From: Amblyomma americanum
Taxonomy: Eukaryota > Arthropoda > Arachnida > Ixodida > Ixodidae
Assembly: GCF_052857255.1 (NCBI RefSeq)
Contig: NC_135502.1
Span: 187,733,806-187,797,805 of the forward strand
Direction: 5' to 3'
DNA: 64,000 nucleotides
Shown here: piece by piece, positions 33,365-45,400 of the stretch
Numbering within the stretch: position 1 is the stretch's first letter
How the letters are laid out: every line of letters starts with the position of its first letter
Program-made: the position numbers and the translations under genes
Notes under the pieces: generated by a model
What the model was told of the DNA's origin: nothing
The model's input: only the letters and a program-made list of their open reading frames with translations
The model's database searches: none

Positions 33365-34703
33365 TCAAGAGTTATCTATTGTAGAATGTGTGACTGCAGC
33401 AGAGCGTATCGCTTCGAGGTTCACAGCATGCTCCACTGTGAAACCCGCCAGTGACACAGTGTCGAAGGCTGCTATTGCCCCTCTGGTGGTCAAAACCCTT
33501 GATTCGCCTGACATCACTGCTGTCATTGGCTTTCTCTTCCTTCCCATCCTTGATGGCTTCAACAATGTTGTCAGTTGTTTGTTCCGTGCAGGTCATCACG
33601 TCGTCATCAGCCGTTACTCTTGCTGCTGTGTTACAAAAAGTGACGTACAAGTTCAGTGATTCCTCGAGTTGTGCAGCAGCACTGGGACAGTCGCTGGATC
33701 TGCGCGCTCATCAGGTGCATCGCTAGCAGTGTTAGCAAATCCAGCCTTCCACCAGCAATTACGCACGACATCAGATGACACGCTCCACCAAGTGCTCATG
33801 ACCATTTCAATGGCTTGACGAATGTTTATCTTGGCAGCTCAACCTTCTGCTCAAGGTTTAGCAGAATTCTCTGTAGCATTCTTTTGTGGTGGTGTGCCAT
33901 GGCAGACCATATTATGCCTTGATCTAATGGCTGCAACAGGGAAGTGCAATTCGGTGGCAAAAAAATTACATTCACGTGCTCTAGCAAAGGGAGTTGTGCG
34001 CGGCACTGTTGTCAATAACAAGGGTAGTCTTGGGGTTCTGCAGCCGCATCATTTTCTTCACCTGCAAAAGTCAGGCTTGAAACAACTGCGCTGTTATCCA
34101 GGCTTTCCTGTTAGCCACATAGTCAGCAGGAAGGCTACGCACACCTTAGAAGCACCACGGTTTCATAGACCATCTGACCACAAGTGACTTCAGTTTCTCT
34201 GTGCCTGCAGTGTTAGAACAAAACAGGAAAGTCAAGCGTTGCTTCGACTTCTTATTTCTTGCCGCTTTTGCAACGATCTGTCTTCTCGCGCAGTGTTTTC
34301 TCTGGGAGCAGCTCATAAAAAAAGGCAGTTTCGTCAGTGTTAAATGTATTCTGTGATCCTGCAGGATTTTGAGCAGCTCCGACTTGCACCAGCTGGCAGC
34401 AAGATTGCGCGGCATGTCAGCTTCTTCTCCTGCAAAAATTTTTAAAACGATGCCATGGTGTTCTTTGAAACTCTTCAGCCATCCACCGGTCGCCTTGAAC
34501 TTGTCTTCAACACCGAGTGCATGAGCAAACTCCTTGGCCTTCTCACAGAACAAAGGCCCACTGACAGGAAGTCTTCTCGTGCATACATCTGCGAACCACG
34601 AGAATATGGCGGCGTCAACATATGGAAAGTGGCAGTGCGAATCTGCTTCCGTGACGGGTCCATCTCACCTTGTGTCACTTGCGCTTTTATCTTCTCGTTG
34701 TCT
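33365..34703 (-). pseudogene. Tigger_4 transposase, second HTH and DDE part
   Basis: Starting at the insertion site the minus strand reads DNEKIKAQVTQGEMDPSRK. It then gives the CENP-B-type second helix-turn-helix (FCEKAKEFAHALGVEDKF, then GGWLKSFKEHHGIV near 34490) and a decayed catalytic region with frameshifts (VIDNSAAHNS near 34010). The C-terminal part near 33400-33560 is only weakly recognisable. Several stops and frame changes are present. Confidence 0.65.
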
Positions 34704-34707
34704 TTAA

Positions 34708-35910
34708 AGGGGCCCCAAAACACATTTTCAGTGCATTGTTTTGCCTGTTGGTTGCATAGAAGGAGTTATAGTGATGCTATTAGCATCGGTCGTACCACGT
34801 ATACTGTGGTTTTTAATATTTTAATTAGCTCACAAAAACAAATTCGTGATGCTGACGGTGTCACCATGCAGTGGTGGCTTTTAGCAGCGGATATGACATC
34901 ACTTTGTGCGAGCTTGATGATTGGACAAAGGGTAAATATACTGCAAATTTGGTTAATAACTTGAGATACGTTTTGTCAAGCTTTTGTGTTTTATATTGCA
35001 TTAACCAAACCAGCTTGTTTGCCCTAGATAAAAGCACTGTAAAGCAAGTAAAACAAAAATACACCACTAGAGGCTCTGGCTACCTTTTGCATCGACGGAC
35101 TTTGCACCTCTCTGTAAACATCCTACGACCTTGCACTACCACTTATGGGTACTCTCCATGTATCTAAAAGTGGCTTTGCAGAGTTGATCCGATCGAGCCA
35201 TTGCACTCTATAAGCGTTCGTTTCAGTCACAAGGAATGATGCATTCAGTTCACATTTAGTAGACAGTGCGCATCGTCATCTTGTGGAGAATCACCGGGTA
35301 GCGGCGCCAGATGGCGCCATGTTCCCATCAACAGCGCGCGCTCCTTGCTCACCTTGACCAACCAGCGCACTAGGGGCGATGATTGGCGGTAAGCAGTAGC
35401 AGTACGCGCTATGCTAAATGTGCCTGATATCTTGCGCACGCTGTCAGACCGTCGCAGTGTCTCGCGCTCGAGATGGGATCCATAAGTAAGGGAACGTCAC
35501 TGATCAGAGTTCCCTTCTGCACCGTCGTGGTGACGATGAAGCATCGCTGGGTCAGCTGGGCGTTCACATGGTCGTTGTAACCATGCAAACGGCGCCGCCA
35601 GCCTTGGCATAAACGAGTTACAGAGAACAGGCGACCATGTTGTGTAAACTTCCGCCACGTGCTAAGATAGGCTGTTTTGATTGGTCGCACAGTGTGTCGT
35701 CATTGGGAGAGTGAAATGGGAATAGGAAGCTGTACGAAAATAGAGTTGAGGGCAGCATTTTGTTTGCTTGTATTTTGAAATTCCTTCATTGAATAACTCC
35801 CGTTCCTATGCATCGATTCTCGTAATTCTTTTTGAGTCAGCATCTGTGCGACATAAAGAATCCATCTGAAGCGTAACCGGAATCCATTCAAGCGATGTTT
35901 CGCAGCCCCT
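34708..35910. mobile_element. 1,203-bp TTAA-type element inserted in Tigger_4
   Basis: TTAA at 34704-34707 and 35911-35914 flank the insert. Its ends are AGGGGCCCCAAAACA and (inverted) AGGGGCTGCGAAACA, a 15-bp inverted repeat with three mismatches. The surrounding Tigger frame is continuous if the insert plus one TTAA is disregarded: STFL on the 5' side, KDNEK on the 3' side. This proves the boundaries. It encodes no transposase that I can recognise. Confidence 0.85.
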
Positions 35911-36092
35911 TTAAGGAATGTTGACAGCGTCGATGAACTGATTCCATACTGCTCTGCGACGTCTTTCTTTCTACAACCACTTGCAACAGTACTGATAATC
36001 TTCAACTTCTCGTCAAGGGAGAATGGCCTTCGCTTTGATGTCCCTGCACTGCTGACACTCATCGCACCAATCCACACTAAAAACTGCTCCAA
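35911..36092 (-). pseudogene. Tigger_4 transposase N-terminal HTH
   Basis: The minus strand reads KRRPFSLDEKLKIISTVASG, then DVAEQYGISSSTLSTFL, a psq-type helix-turn-helix typical of the Tigger N-terminus. The open frame continues into the inserted element after residue L at 35913, so the visible 130-residue frame is chimeric. Confidence 0.75.
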
Positions 36093-37178
36093 ACACGCTG
36101 AAGACCAAAGAGAAAATGGCTAAAACTACGTGTGTTCAACTTGGTTAACCGGTGCGCAAACGAATGCTCAGGCAAAACGCATAAGTCCGGCTCAATGCAG
36201 GGAGAAGAGAAGTGCTGCCAAGCACTTGCTGAGGGTTACGTCTTCCATCAACCACCGTGCTTGCACGTGCTGTTCAGAGTTCGCCACTTTTGGCTAGCAT
36301 GTATACATAGATTATATTGGGACTAAAAAGCAAGAAAAATGTGTCCCAGCCTGCACCGCTAAGTATAACGGGCTTGTTACCATGTATACAGCTGAGTACA
36401 GTTTCCTACAGCTCACTGCAGCTTGCGCCACCTCCGAACAGGAGCACAGAGATCCTTGTGGATTTAGTTTTGCTGACAGGTTACTTTGGCACCCTTCGTA
36501 AAAATGTTCGGTGGTTCTGCCTTCTGCACATTTTTTTTTGTTGCGTTCGCGGCTACCATGGCTAAGTACTGCGAAGTTCGGATTTTCCTGAGCGCTCTTT
36601 GCAGTGGTGTTGCACGGCGCTCCATAGTTAGTGGCGGCTGTGGAGGGCAATGACAGCACTGCTATGTATGTTCATTGTAAAGGAGCGAATCAGCTGTCTG
36701 CGACGCCCAGATTCTTTCATTATCAAATTCGCTGTGCTTGTCTTTGTTGTAGAGGTGTTCACAATACGCACGAAAAGATAGGATTCGGCCGGGACCTACA
36801 AAATTCTTCGTTACACAGGTCATTTCTTTGTAGAGGTGCCCGACTGTATTTGCACAGCCCAACTTGAACCTGTCCTCAGTGTCCATTTGAGCCTTTCGGG
36901 AACCACTCTGCATTTCTCGTACAGGAGTTGAGAGATCAAATTTTGAGGCTATAAGGAGCCTGTTGTGGGCTTCCTCTGTGTAGAACGGCACCCACAGCCA
37001 GATGTCGGACACAACAACACTCCTAACTTCAGTTGAATATTTTCTTCTTTCAAATGTTGAGTCAGACATTATAATACATGGTTCACCACTTTGTGTTCAC
37101 CTGCGACCTCTAAATAATTTATAGTCCAACTTCTTGATGCTGTTTCGGTTTCGTCAGCCGAGCGATGGCTGTGACAGG
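36093..37178. other. Unassigned DNA with one 135-aa open frame
   Basis: No element ends were recognised. A minus-strand frame at 37069-36662 begins ATG and encodes a hydrophilic protein of 135 residues without recognised domains (FERRKYSTEVRSVVVSDIW, then RFKLGCANTVGHLYKEM). It may be part of an unrecognised repeat or a relic exon. Confidence 0.35.
36662..37069 (-). CDS. Hypothetical protein, 135 aa
   Basis: The frame has a plausible ATG and mixed, globular-like amino-acid composition, with hydrophobic clusters such as DIWLWVPFY and no low-complexity sequence. I do not recognise it. There is no visible promoter or polyadenylation signal. It lies between two Tigger elements, so a transposon origin is quite possible. 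Chance occurrence cannot be excluded. Confidence 0.25.
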   Translation of the reverse strand: MSDSTFERRKYSTEVRSVVVSDIWLWVPFYTEEAHNRLLIASKFDLSTPVREMQSGSRKAQMDTEDRFKLGCANTVGHLYKEMTCVTKNFVGPGRILSFRAYCEHLYNKDKHSEFDNERIWASQTADSLLYNEHT

Positions 37179-37399
37179 TACCGTATTTACTCGAATCTAA
37201 CGCGCACCTTTTTTCCGATATATCGGATCCAAAAATTGGGTGCGCGTTAGAATCGAGTACGGCACTAAATCTCCGATATCATATCGCCATCGGCATTTCA
37301 AAATGGCCGCCTCGTACGCACTTTGAGCCTAGCTGTCTATGCCTAGCCAGCCTAGCTGCAGTAGCGTCCTCCTCGTGCTTAGTCTACCCGTTTTCTGCG

Positions 37400-37899
37400 T
37401 TTGATCTACCAGCATGGATCTACCATCACAGCGAAGATACTTCTAGTTCATCATAATGCCGCATTTAAAAGGAAAGTCATCATGCGTGCAGAGACGGATG
37501 GAAATCGGGCCGCATCACGCGCATTCGGAGTTCCAGAAACGTGTGCGGGACTGGCGCTAGCAGAAGGAAAAGATTTTCGCCAGCAAGGCTACACGAAACG
37601 GTTTCAGTGGAGCGAAGCAGGGCCGGTTCGCCGAAATAGAAGAGCGGCTCGCAGAATACGTGCAAGAGCAGAGAGCGGCGCAGCGGCCAGTGACGACTGA
37701 TCTGCTCAAAGTCCGGGCGATGCAGTTAGCCCTACAAACGGGGCTCACGCAGAGCGACTTCAAAGCGAGCAGGTGTTGGCTGTCAAATTTTATGAAGAGA
37801 AAAGGGTTTTCTCTTCGAAGGCGGACGGAGATATGCCAGAAGTTGCCCGATGAGTATGAAGAAAAGCTGCACAGTTTTCAGCGGTACGTTTTGAATTGA
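37400..37899 (+). pseudogene. Tigger_5 transposase N-terminal DNA-binding domain
   Basis: The + strand reads HNAAFKRKVIMRAETDGNRA, then ASRAFGVPET in the first helix-turn-helix. After a frame change near 37540 comes the second (DFKASRCWLSNFMKRKGFSL, then RRRTEICQKLP). It stops where the inserted element begins: the TGA at 37897-37899 uses the first bases of the insert. The partner half is at 52389-53155. Confidence 0.8.
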
Positions 37900-38727
37900 C
37901 TCGGTCTGTGCGCACGACGTCGTGATCTTGAACCGGAAAAGGTATGCGCACGACGCGACCTTAGTGCCCTCAGCGGCGGTGGCGGCGCGTCCTCGACGAA
38001 GGCTGTTCGGGTTCGGCTGCCGGCTGTAGAGCCCGTGCCCCCCTACTCAGGGGCCAAACATGGCTCGCAGACGGTCGCGGAGACTGCTTTCTCGTCGTAG
38101 TCACGTTACTCAAATCGGCGGCCGGACGGCTCGGCGTTGTGTGCCGCTACCGCTGCCCATGCTGGCGATATATACTGATCAATCGCGGGTGCGGTCAGCG
38201 CCGTGATGCTCGCCCGCTTTCTTGTGCACATCGAATTTTCCTTTGCAAACATATTCGGCCGCATCAGCACTGGACTTATGAAAGCCGGATACATGCAAAT
38301 TGACTTTGGACCCGCCGGGCACGTACTATCGCGCTCAGTATGAGCTACACCGCGCGAGCGCATGGCCGAGCGCTCGGCACGGTTTTACAGTGGCGTCAAT
38401 CGCGCCGTTTTTTCGAACTGTCTGGAGAGGATGTAGCTGTTCCAGCCATCTCGCATCACCTCCACTTGCTCACTTCCCCCTTCCCTCTCGTTTATTCTTG
38501 TTTTGACATCAGTTTCGAAAATGATAACTGTAGCCGTCCGTCGATGCCCAGACTTCGTGATTGGGACCCTCTCGGTCCGCCCAGTCGCTCTTATCTGGTT
38601 GGCCGCTTTTCGTTTCATCATTTTACTGAACAAGGAAATGTGGACGGAAGCGCCGCAGACTAATACGCTGGAAAGTGGCTGTTTGTAGAGCCGAGAATAA
38701 ACAGCAATACGTTTGTCAGCTCGCAAG

Positions 38728-39744
38728 ATGTCCCGGGTGCCCAACAGTGAGCGATTGCGGATAGTTGAACTGTCCTTAAAGCAGTATACCCAACGTCAAA
38801 TAGCGGATATTGCTGGAAGGTCAAATAAGACCGTGAACCGCATCATCCAGGCTTATAGGGACGAAGGCCACATTGGCGACGCTCCACATAAACGACACCC
38901 TCGAGCAACGACTGCAGCTCAGGACAAGAGCATTTTCGAGGCCGCGCGGGCGAGCCCCTTCAGCACCGCCAAGGAGATAGGTGCTGCTGCTGGTGTGTCG
39001 GCGAGCGTGTCTACAGTCAAACGCAGGCTGGTGGAAGGAGGTCTGAGGAGCCATCCGGCGGCTCAGAAGCCACTCCTGACAGATGCGAACAAGACGGCGC
39101 GACTTAAATTCGCAAGTGAACACGTCGACTGGACCACCGACGACTGGAAAACGGTAATATTTTCCGACGAATCAACATCCACAACACGCTGGGACCAAAA
39201 ACAAAGAGTTTGGCGCCCTGTCTATACCCGCCACGAACCCCGTTACGTCCAGGAAGTGGCATCAAGTGGCCGCACTACGGTCAATGTGTGGGGAGATGTG
39301 CCCTAAGATGGACTTGGTGTCCTATATCGTATTGACGGACACCTGACATCGGCAAGCTATTGTGACGTACTTGATTATGTCATGATTCCCTACGCGTTGG
39401 ATGGCCCTTTTCCTGAAGGAGATTTCCTCTTCCAGCATGATCTCACACCTGTGCACACCGCAAAAATTGTCGAGGAACTCCTTAACGAGCGAGGAGTGCG
39501 ATGTCTACAGTGGGCGCCCAAAGCAGCCGACCTCAACATCATTGAAAATGTATGGGGAAGGATGAAAGTCGGGCTCTGCAAAAGAGGACTGCACCGATCA
39601 TCCGCTGATGAGCTATGGAATACGGGAGAAGAGGAATGGATGCGCATCAAAAATGAAGCAGATTTTATGGAGAATCTGTACGCGTTGCTTCCGTCGAGGA
39701 TGCAGGAAGTGGTCGCCGTTCAAGGGGCGATGACACGATACTAA
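38728..39744 (+). pseudogene. Tc1-family DD34E transposase, one nonsense codon
   Basis: This is a Tc1/mariner transposase. Residues 1-110 form the paired-like double helix-turn-helix (ERLRIVELSLKQYTQRQIAD, then GRSNKTVNRII). The catalytic residues are FSDEST near 39160, FQHDLTPVHTAK near 39430 and LNIIENVWGRMK near 39540, with exactly 34 residues between the last D and E. ATG at 38728 is chosen because it starts the conserved N-terminus. A TAA at 39304-39306 (GDVP-stop-DGLGVLY) interrupts an otherwise open frame of about 339 codons. The usual QDNAP block reads HDLTP here. Confidence 0.9.
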
Positions 39745-40337
39745 ATAGTGACGACCACTTTTTTTTTTTCCTTTCTGGGTGTTCGTGGTTTTGTAGTTTC
39801 TGATTTCATTTTCAAAGTGCAGTTCTCAGGCGCCAACAGCTAGCTGTATTGAATTTGCTACATCCCTTTACGTGTGCGTTGCAGTTCTCGTCTACTTCCT
39901 TCTAATCAAATATTTATTTACAATTTGTTAGCTTTTATTTTGGTGCACAACTCGTGCGTTTCTTCCTAATTCTATTGTGATATTAAAGGAATGGTAGGCA
40001 GTAATCGTATTGCATAATACATTTACTCTAGGGAGAATTTTTATTTTATGGTAGTTTGCTTTCTATTTTCATGAAGAAATATTACAGTTATCAATGTTAT
40101 TTGATAACTTCTTTAACTACCCCATCTCTGACTGTAGCTTAAATTCTTAGTCGCACAAAAATAAAAGAAACAAAAAGTGACGCAGCTTCGGAGTTCACTC
40201 AAATGCCAAAAATCTATTTTAATGAGAAAGCCTTATTTCCCTAATTGTCAACCGAAGCTGTCAGCATCGGTGGGGTTGTCCAGGAAAACTGCTCCCCGAA
40301 AATTGCCGTGATGTCAACGGTTATTGGTCATAAGGTA
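39745..40337. other. Tc1 3' region, no gene
   Basis: AT-rich sequence follows the transposase up to the Tigger_6 target TA. Nothing else was recognised. Confidence 0.5.
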
Positions 40338-40810
40338 TACAGTTAAAACTCGATTTAACGAAGTTGAGGGGAGCCGTGCATTATTTCGTTAAATCGAGAA
40401 CTTCGTTAAATTGAATGAGGCATTTCTTGGGCACATAATTCAGTACATTCGATTACAGTAAAATCTCGTTAAAACGTACCCGCTTAAACAGTACTTTCAT
40501 TTTAAAAGTAGTAAAGTCAAGTCCCCGACTGAGCACCCATTGAACATAATGCATTTTGCATCCGCATAAACCGTACCAGCTTATCGCGGTCGTATCGGTT
40601 AGCACGTACCATTTTCACTTTTCGTCGCACTCGCGCGTGACGAATTCACGCCGGTAGCACCGACCCAAAGGACGGTTCGGCTAGCGGCGCAACAATCTTC
40701 CCTAAATACCGCCGACGGGACGGCAAGCCACACAGCTAATGACAAATTGGCGCCAAAGTTGGTAATCGTACAACTAGCGCAATCTCTGGGGGTCCGTATG
40801 GTCATCGTCA

Positions 40811-41757
40811 TTTATTTATTTATTTATTCAAATACCTCACGGGCTCCGACTGGAGTATTATGTGAGGGGGGTTACATAACTGGGGTGGGAAAAAGAAGCA
40901 AGTAGAACATGGTTATTTTAACATCGTTATACAAAGAACAAGCAACCAACCAGAAAATAGAACTAAATTGAAAAACTAAATTGAAAAATGCACTGCAGAA
41001 CACACTTCAGAAGAAAATGCTACTTATTTTTTCTTTGAAAATAACATGATCTGAGATGTGAACAATGTTATCAGGAAGACTATTCCAATAAATGATTGCA
41101 CGGGGCAGGGCTGATGAGTTGAATGCAGTGGTCCTTCCCGAAAGGCGCTTAAAACTGAGGTGATTATGCAATCGGTGAGATGTGCGGGCCGATTTTGTAA
41201 GGGGTAGTGTGAAGGAATGATGGCTGTAAACAATTTTATGGAAGAGGCAGATAAGTGCTATTGTTCTGCGAGATTCTAAGGATGGAAGGGATAACGAAGC
41301 CTTAATGTTAGTTATACTGGAATGTCGGCAATAGTTGCGAGAAATGAAGCGAGCGGCACGATTTTGTACGCGCTCTAGGGAATTAATCAGGTACTGTTGG
41401 TGAGGTGACCAAATGGAAGATGCGTATTCAATTTGAGGGCGGACGAATGTCTGATATGCGAGCTGGCGTGTGGAAGAAGGCGCACCTCTGAGGTTACGCC
41501 TTAAATAACCTAATGTACGGCTTGCTTTGGCAGCAATTTTTTCTATGTGGGTTTTCCATGAGAGATTAGATAAAAAGTGAACGCCAAGGTACTTGTACGA
41601 TGATGCAAGAGTGACTGGACTGTTGTTAAGCGAGTAAGTGAAAAGGTAATTAAACCGTTTACGGCTAAATGTCATTAACTGGCATTTATCAGTGTTAAGG
41701 GACATTAGCCATGATGAGCACCAGTTATTAATACGACCGGCGCCGCTAGCGCGTATG
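40811..41757 (-). pseudogene. CR1/Jockey-like LINE, 5'-truncated RT C-terminus
   Basis: The minus strand encodes the thumb and C-terminal region of a reverse transcriptase: NNWCSSWLMSLNTDKCQLM, then SSYKYLGVHFLSNLSW, TFVRPQIEYASSIWSPHQ and RVQNRAARFI. The frame of about 240 residues is open to its natural stop at 41007. The 3' tail is an AAATA repeat (TTTATTTATT on the + strand at 40811-40828). The 5' end is cut at about 41750, after the catalytic motifs. It is related to the elements at 53.6 kb and 55.6-59.8 kb. Confidence 0.8.
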
Positions 41758-41812
41758 AAAAGAAACAACAAAAATTCTTACTTGACAAGAAAGGCCCGAG
41801 GGGACTACAAAT

Positions 41813-42263
41813 TTATTTTCCGCCAAAGAAGTCGGTGATCTTTGCCTGCGTGCGCTTTGTGAGCAACGGCCGCACCGATTTCCCGACGATGCCTTGTCGT
41901 TCTTTGAAGCGCGACAGCCAGCCGGGACTTGCCTTGAACTCGTCGCCCAGCAAGCACGCGAAAGAGCGAGCTTTTTGTTGGAGCAGGTCTCCACTCACGG
42001 GAATACTATTCTTCGCCCGCAAATCCATAAACCAGGCGAAGAGGGCCTCTTCCATTTTGCTTCAGCGTTTTTTTGCGCGAGAGATTCCCCGACGAAGTGG
42101 CGCGGAGGATGTCATCTTTCCCTTTCAATATTGGGGAGAGAGTACTCGCTGGAATGCCATGTGATGCAGCTATGTCACATTTCTTCTGTCCACTTGTCAC
42201 AGCACGAATTATGTCCGCTTTCTCGTCCAGGGTAAGCCTTTTTCGTTTCTTGCAGCGCTCCAT
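41813..42263 (-). pseudogene. Tigger_6 deleted transposase: DNA-binding domain joined to PIP box
   Basis: The first frame (42263-42006) has the psq-type helix-turn-helix (RKRLTLDEKADIIRAVTSGQ, then IPASTLSPILKGKDD). A frameshift in an A-run near 42070 leads to the second (42055-41813). That holds the CENP-B-type helix-turn-helix (WFMDLRAKNSIPVSGDLLQQ, then GWLSRFKERQGIVGKS) and runs without a break into the transposase C-terminus TQAKITDFFGGK. This contains a PIP box (Q-A-K-I-T-D-F-F). All three catalytic blocks are gone, yet the join is in frame. The product would bind DNA and PCNA but could not cut. Confidence 0.75.
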
Positions 42264-42446
42264 CTGCTAGTCGGGAGGGTTTGCGGCGCGCTTGCTCGCA
42301 CACACCACGTCCGCGTTCACGATAGCAAGGCTAGACTGATGGAGGCCTAACAAGCTGAGCTTGACAAAGACGTGCGTTCAAAGGCACGGGGAAATCCGCA
42401 CAAGAGCGAACACAGAGCACAACACACAAACACACACAAAAAAAAC

Positions 42447-45400
42447 GATGGATGGATGGATGGATACGGCTGAACCCTTTACATCGGGCGGTGGCTCAAG
42501 CCACCTAGCCATGACTTGTGAAATTTTACTCCTGTCTTGCTTTTAGCCACCAATCAGATAACTTTCGCTTGGTTACTTCTAACCTCTTAAAATCCACTTT
42601 CCCTTCACTATCCCTAAACCCCAATGCCTTGGGTAAGTCAGCCCCGCTGCCTTCCACTGTAGGGTGAAGCCCTTTACAGAAAAGTATCAAGTGTTCAGCC
42701 GTTTCCTCCTCCTCTCCGCACGCAATGCACAAAGTGTCTATCTCCTGGTACCTGACTCTATACGTCTTAGTCCGCAAAACTCCATTCCTGGCCTCAACAA
42801 AGAACTTCCCCTACAATTATCATAGATATTTTCTTTGACAATTTCCTGTTTAAAGGTCCGGTATGTTTCTAGTGCCGATTTCGTCAGCATCCCTGTTTTC
42901 CACAAAGCTCTCTGTGTTTCTTTAACCTTTTTCTTAACCGATAATTGCTGATTTGCCCCCTTACTGCTGTCCAGATATTTGCTTGTCAATTTTCTAGTTC
43001 GCTTTCTCCATTTCGTGTCAACATTCTTTATATACAGGTATCTGAAAACTTTCCTAGCCCACCGCTTTTCCTCCATCCTTCTCAATCGTTCCTCAAATGC
43101 TATCTTACTGCTAGCCTCTCTGCTCTCGAAAGACGCCCATCCCATATCACCCTGTACCCCCTGATTTGGTGTATTGCCATGTGCTCCCAAAGCTAACCTC
43201 CCTACTCCCCGTTGCCTAATTTCCAGCCTTGCTTGAACATCTGGCCTCATACACAGGACCGCATTCCCGAAGGTCAGGCTAGGGACCATCACCCCTTTCC
43301 AGATCCCTCTTACCACCTCATACCTATTGTAATTCCACAGTGCCCTATTTTTCATGACAGCTGCATTCCTACTAGCTTTATTCATTACATATTTTGCATG
43401 CTCTGTCAGATACTCAACACTGTTATTTATCCACACCCCAAGATACTTGTACTCATTCACTACTTTTAGCACGAACTCCTGTATTCTATGCTCGCCGCCC
43501 TCTTCATTAAATGTCATGACTGCAGATTTTTCCTTACTATACTTGAAGCCTAATCTATCTCCCTCTGTACTGCATATGTCTAACAACTTCTGCAGGTCTT
43601 CCTTGTTGTCAGCCATTATCACTATATCGTCCGCATATATTAGTCCCGGTAATGTCTGTTTAATCAATTCCCCTTGCTTGAAAAAAGATAGGTTGAAACC
43701 TAGTCCGCTCCCCTCTAGCTTGGCCTCCAAACCTTGCAGGTACAACATGAACAACAAAGGGGACAGAGGACATCCTTGTCTAAGCCCCCGCTGTATCTCT
43801 ACAGGCCCTGATACATTTTTTTCCCATTTTATGAGCACTCTGTTACCTCTATATATATCTTTTAAAAGATTAATTACTCCATTTTCCACATCCAATGTGC
43901 CCAATATGTCCCACAAATGCTCCTGAGTAACGTTGTCATAGGCTCCCCTAATATCCAGAAATGCTAGCAATAAGGGCCTATGTTCCTTTTCCGCAATTTC
44001 TATACACTGTGTCAATGAAAATAGATTGTCCTCCAACCTCCTTTGTTTCCGGAACCCATTCTGTAGTTCCCCTAACACCCCCTCGTTCTCCACCCAAGCC
44101 TGCAGTCTATCCTTTATAATTTGCATCACCACCCTGTAAACCACAGATGTCACTGTTATGGGGCGATAGTTACTTACGTCTGCTTTGTCCCCCTTTCCCT
44201 TATATATCATGTTCATTCTACTTAATCGCCATTCATCGGGAACTTTCTCATCCACTATCATTTTGTTCACTACCTGTATTAATGTTTGCTTGGATTTTGG
44301 TCCTAACTTCTTTATCAACATAATCGGGATACCATCTGGTCCTGTTGATGTGCCACTAGGAACCTTCTTCTCTGCCCTTTCCCACTCTCCTTGCTCAAGT
44401 GAAGCTATTGCTGTAACCGGTCTATCCTCCTTCGATAAATTATGTACCACGTGCTCTGCTGAAAATTTTTCCGTCATCCTTGTTCCTATGTGTTTTATTG
44501 CTTCATCCCCTTCTAGTCGAATACCCTCATCTGTAACAATAAACCTTTGTTCTAGCCTAGTTTTATTACTCATTGCATTTAGATGTTTCCAGAATTTTTG
44601 GGCTGCTTTTCTATCCTTTTTATTTACTTTTGACATCCATTGGGCACCCTTTCTTCTAATTTTCTCATTAATCAAATAGGATGCGTCCCTTCTACACTTT
44701 ATGAAGGTATCCCATTTTCTGTCTACTTCGGGTTTTGGTTCCCCCTCTTCTTGGAATATCTGTGTTCCCTGGATGCTTCCTTGCACTTTTCTATTGCCCT
44801 CTTGACCTCCTCATCCCACCAACTCTTGGGTTTGCATCTTTTCTCTTTTAGCTTTACTCGCACCTTAGCTAGCTCTAGCTCCAGTAATCGAGTTAATTTG
44901 GTATAAGTCAATTCTGTTTCACTATCCTCAAAAATTACCTTCTCGATTTGTTTGGCTGCTACTTCCAATTGCTTTTCTGAGTAAAAATTTCCCCCTGATT
45001 GTTTATCTTGATTCAGTCCTACATTGCTTTTTCTTCTGAAGCTCAACTTGATACGCTTGTGGTCATTACCTAGACTTCTGGAACCATCTTCATCTATGCT
45101 CATTACCCCTAATCTGTTATACATCCTCTGTGACATTAGTGCATAATCTATCGTCGAGTGCAGACCCCCCGCCTCCCATGTTATGAGCCCTTCACACTTC
45201 TCGGTGCTGTTGCATACAACTAAATCATGCCTGTCACACATGTCCTGCAGCATGCTTCCTGTCGAATCCGTGTACCCATCCAGGTCTTCTATGTGTGCAT
45301 TCATGTCGCCTAATATAATTATCTCGCCCTGTCCTCCTAGCTCATCAATGTTGCTTGCAATACATGCTAACATTTTCCTGTTTTCCTCTTTGGCATTAAC

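Larger units (their letters stand above)
33225..36092 (-). mobile_element. Tigger_4, degraded, split by a TTAA insertion
   Basis: A minus-strand Tigger with its 3' terminal region near 33225-33310 (TTATAAC and TTGTTATGC motifs), transposase from 36060 to about 33365, and a 1,203-bp foreign insertion at 34708-35910. The 5' terminal repeat beyond 36092 was not identified. Confidence 0.65.
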
